Below the pieces are notes generated by a model. That model saw nothing but the letters and a program-made list of their open reading frames with translations, made no database searches and had not been told where the DNA came from. Shown here piece by piece: positions 15,310 to 16,196 of a DNA stretch of 16,196 bases. Where the stretch lies: NCBI GenBank assembly GCA_030538175.1, contig JAUNUL010000023.1:1-16196 (forward strand). The letters are read 5' to 3'. Source of the stretch: Propionibacteriaceae bacterium. GTDB taxonomy: Bacteria; Actinomycetota; Actinomycetes; Propionibacteriales; Propionibacteriaceae. Both the position numbers and the translations under genes were made by a program. How positions within the stretch are numbered: the stretch's first letter is position 1; the number at the start of each line of letters is the position of its first letter.

Positions 15310-15338
15310 GTCCGGTACGCCCACTCGGCGTACCGGAC
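15310..15338 (+). terminator. Strong 12-bp hairpin between convergent genes
   Basis: GTCCGGTACGCC (15310-15321) pairs perfectly with GGCGTACCGGAC (15327-15338) around CACTC. It is followed by TCCTCCCGTT, a weak pyrimidine run. It lies between the convergent lipoprotein and membrane-protein genes and may stop transcription in both directions. The rest of 15250-15425 shows nothing else. Confidence 0.6.
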
Positions 15339-15425
15339 TCCTCCCGTTCGCCACGTGACGATGGCAGCGGGAGTTCAATTGAAGGATTTGACGGTGAGCG
15401 ACAGTCCTGACGACGAAATCTTCGC

Positions 15426-15812
15426 TCAACCGGACGCTTCGGCCTGGGTGGGGCTCAGCGCGAGGACGATGCACCCAACGATCGCAGCAGCCGCGCCTGC
15501 AGCGCCGATGAACTCCAGACCCGGAACGATCATGCCGCCGTGCCGATACCAGAGTGCGGAAGCCACCAGGGTCAGCACAAGAGCACCCGCCACCGCCCAG
15601 CGCAACCAGGTCGCCGGGATGACCGCGTGCTCCGGGCCGGCCGACATCGAGACAGCCACGACGCCGACCGTGGTGATGGCGATGCCGAGCCAGTCTCTCC
15701 TCGTAGGGCGCAACCCAAGTGTCGGGATGCCGATCAGAATGGTGACCGCCAAGGACGCCGCGGCATACAACACCATCGCCGACACAGCGGCCAGGAACGC
15801 GAGGGTTGACAC
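15426..15812 (-). CDS. Small four-helix membrane protein, EamA/DMT-like in part
   Basis: A 128-aa protein with four hydrophobic segments (about 3-28, 40-60, 70-90 and 97-121). The stretch LGLRPTRRDWLGIAITTVGV between helices 1 and 2 resembles the loop and helix of actinobacterial EamA/DMT-type transporters, which usually have 8-10 helices. It is therefore short for that family and may be a remnant or a separate small membrane protein. The GTG at 15812 lies 10 nt after the ABC ATPase stop. The frame stays open further upstream but there overlaps the ATPase and reads as non-membrane sequence, so that part is rejected. The Shine-Dalgarno is weak, so translation may depend on the upstream gene. 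It may share a transcript with the ATPase; being its permease is unlikely at this size. Confidence 0.6.
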   Translation of the reverse strand: MSTLAFLAAVSAMVLYAAASLAVTILIGIPTLGLRPTRRDWLGIAITTVGVVAVSMSAGPEHAVIPATWLRWAVAGALVLTLVASALWYRHGGMIVPGLEFIGAAGAAAAIVGCIVLALSPTQAEASG

Positions 15813-15822
15813 GCTGTTCAGG

Positions 15823-16196
15823 CTACTGCCCGCTGCGCTCCCAGATTCCGGCTTGGGCTGACAGCCGGAAGGTCCCCGTGACCGGGTCAAACGCCAGATC
15901 ATCGCTGTCGAAGACGTCGGCCAGCAGTCCGCGATCAACCAGTTCCGCGGGGGTCCCGTCATGCAGGTTGCCCGAGCGGTCCAGCAGCCAGAGCCGATCG
16001 GCCAGCTGGAGCATGAGCTCCACCTCGTGGGTGGAGATCACGACCACGACATCCTGCTGGGTCGCGATGCGACGCACCAATCCGGCCAGCGCCACCCGAC
16101 CCGGTGCATCGAGGAAAGCGCTCGGCTCGTCCATGAGCAGCAGCCGCGGTTCCTGGGCCAGCGCACGGGCGGTCATGATCCGTTGGCGTTCACCGT
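15823..16196 (-). CDS. ABC transporter ATP-binding protein, 5' end off window
   Basis: The C-terminal 124 residues or so of an ABC ATPase that powers import or export at the inner face of the membrane. The frame is open to the window edge and begins with the end of the signature motif, GERQR, followed by ARALAQEPRLLLMDEPSAFLD (Walker B and D-loop) and VVVISTHEVELMLQLADRLW (H-loop). The C-terminus has the GTPAELVDRGLLADVF pattern typical of FecCD/BtuD-type iron, haem or cobalamin importers, followed by VTGTFRLSAQ. Walker A and the Q-loop lie outside the window. Substrate assignment as metal chelate is an inference from the C-terminal style. A small membrane protein gene follows after 10 nt. 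Confidence 0.93.
   Translation of the reverse strand, partial: GERQRIMTARALAQEPRLLLMDEPSAFLDAPGRVALAGLVRRIATQQDVVVVISTHEVELMLQLADRLWLLDRSGNLHDGTPAELVDRGLLADVFDSDDLAFDPVTGTFRLSAQAGIWERSGQ

Noticed and set aside
15355..15861. 168-codon plus-strand frame
   Set aside because: Antisense to the four-helix membrane protein, whose hydrophobic periodicity is more convincing; no ribosome site.
1..16196. tRNA, rRNA, CRISPR, insertion sequence or phase-variable simple repeats
   Set aside because: None seen on reading both strands; no spaced repeat array, transposase motif or homopolymer/short tandem tract in the hsd genes.

Overview
The window comes from a high-GC actinobacterium. The evidence is the E1 component of the actinobacterial/proteobacterial homodimeric pyruvate dehydrogenase, strong G/C third-position bias, frequent GTG starts and NarL-type histidine kinase architecture. 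A member of the Propionibacteriales is plausible, but that is a guess from codon style and cannot be proven here.

Layout. (a) 1-2272, plus strand: the C-terminal two thirds of aceE, followed with a 4-nt GTGA overlap by a 118-aa protein of unknown function. (b) 2401-3630, plus strand: a membrane-anchored NarL-family histidine kinase with no response regulator beside it. (c) 3631-14511, minus strand: an 11-kb defence island. In transcription order it holds a HTH/methylase-like/HsdS-like protein that lacks the methyltransferase catalytic motifs, hsdM, hsdS, a 148-bp gap with a perfect 16-bp-arm inverted repeat, a RecF/OLD-like AAA ATPase, abiEi, abiEii and hsdR. (d) 14692-15249, plus strand: a lipoprotein with a DUF4352-like domain, read divergently from the island. 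(e) 15426-16196, minus strand: a small four-helix membrane protein downstream of an ABC transporter ATPase whose 5' end is off the window.

How the island may work. The modification genes (hsdM, hsdS) and the restriction gene (hsdR) of one Type I system are separated. hsdR is the last gene of a second block, AAA ATPase-abiEi-abiEii-hsdR, in which abiEi/abiEii and abiEii/hsdR overlap by 4 nt (ATGA, GTGA). Two palindromic sites of the same form, CGTCA-N9-TGACG, lie in front of the AAA ATPase and in front of abiEi. AbiEi antitoxins are known winged-helix autorepressors that bind inverted repeats. The simplest inference is that the AbiEi repressor sets expression of the toxin and of the HsdR endonuclease together, while HsdM/HsdS are made from another promoter. 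This would tie a Type IV toxin-antitoxin to restriction control. It is a hypothesis from sequence only.

No tRNA, rRNA, CRISPR array, integrase, transposase or convincing attachment site was found. Gaps over 100 bp are 2273-2400 (one weak hairpin), 9586-9733 (operator), 14512-14691 (promoter and inverted repeat) and 15250-15425 (two hairpins).
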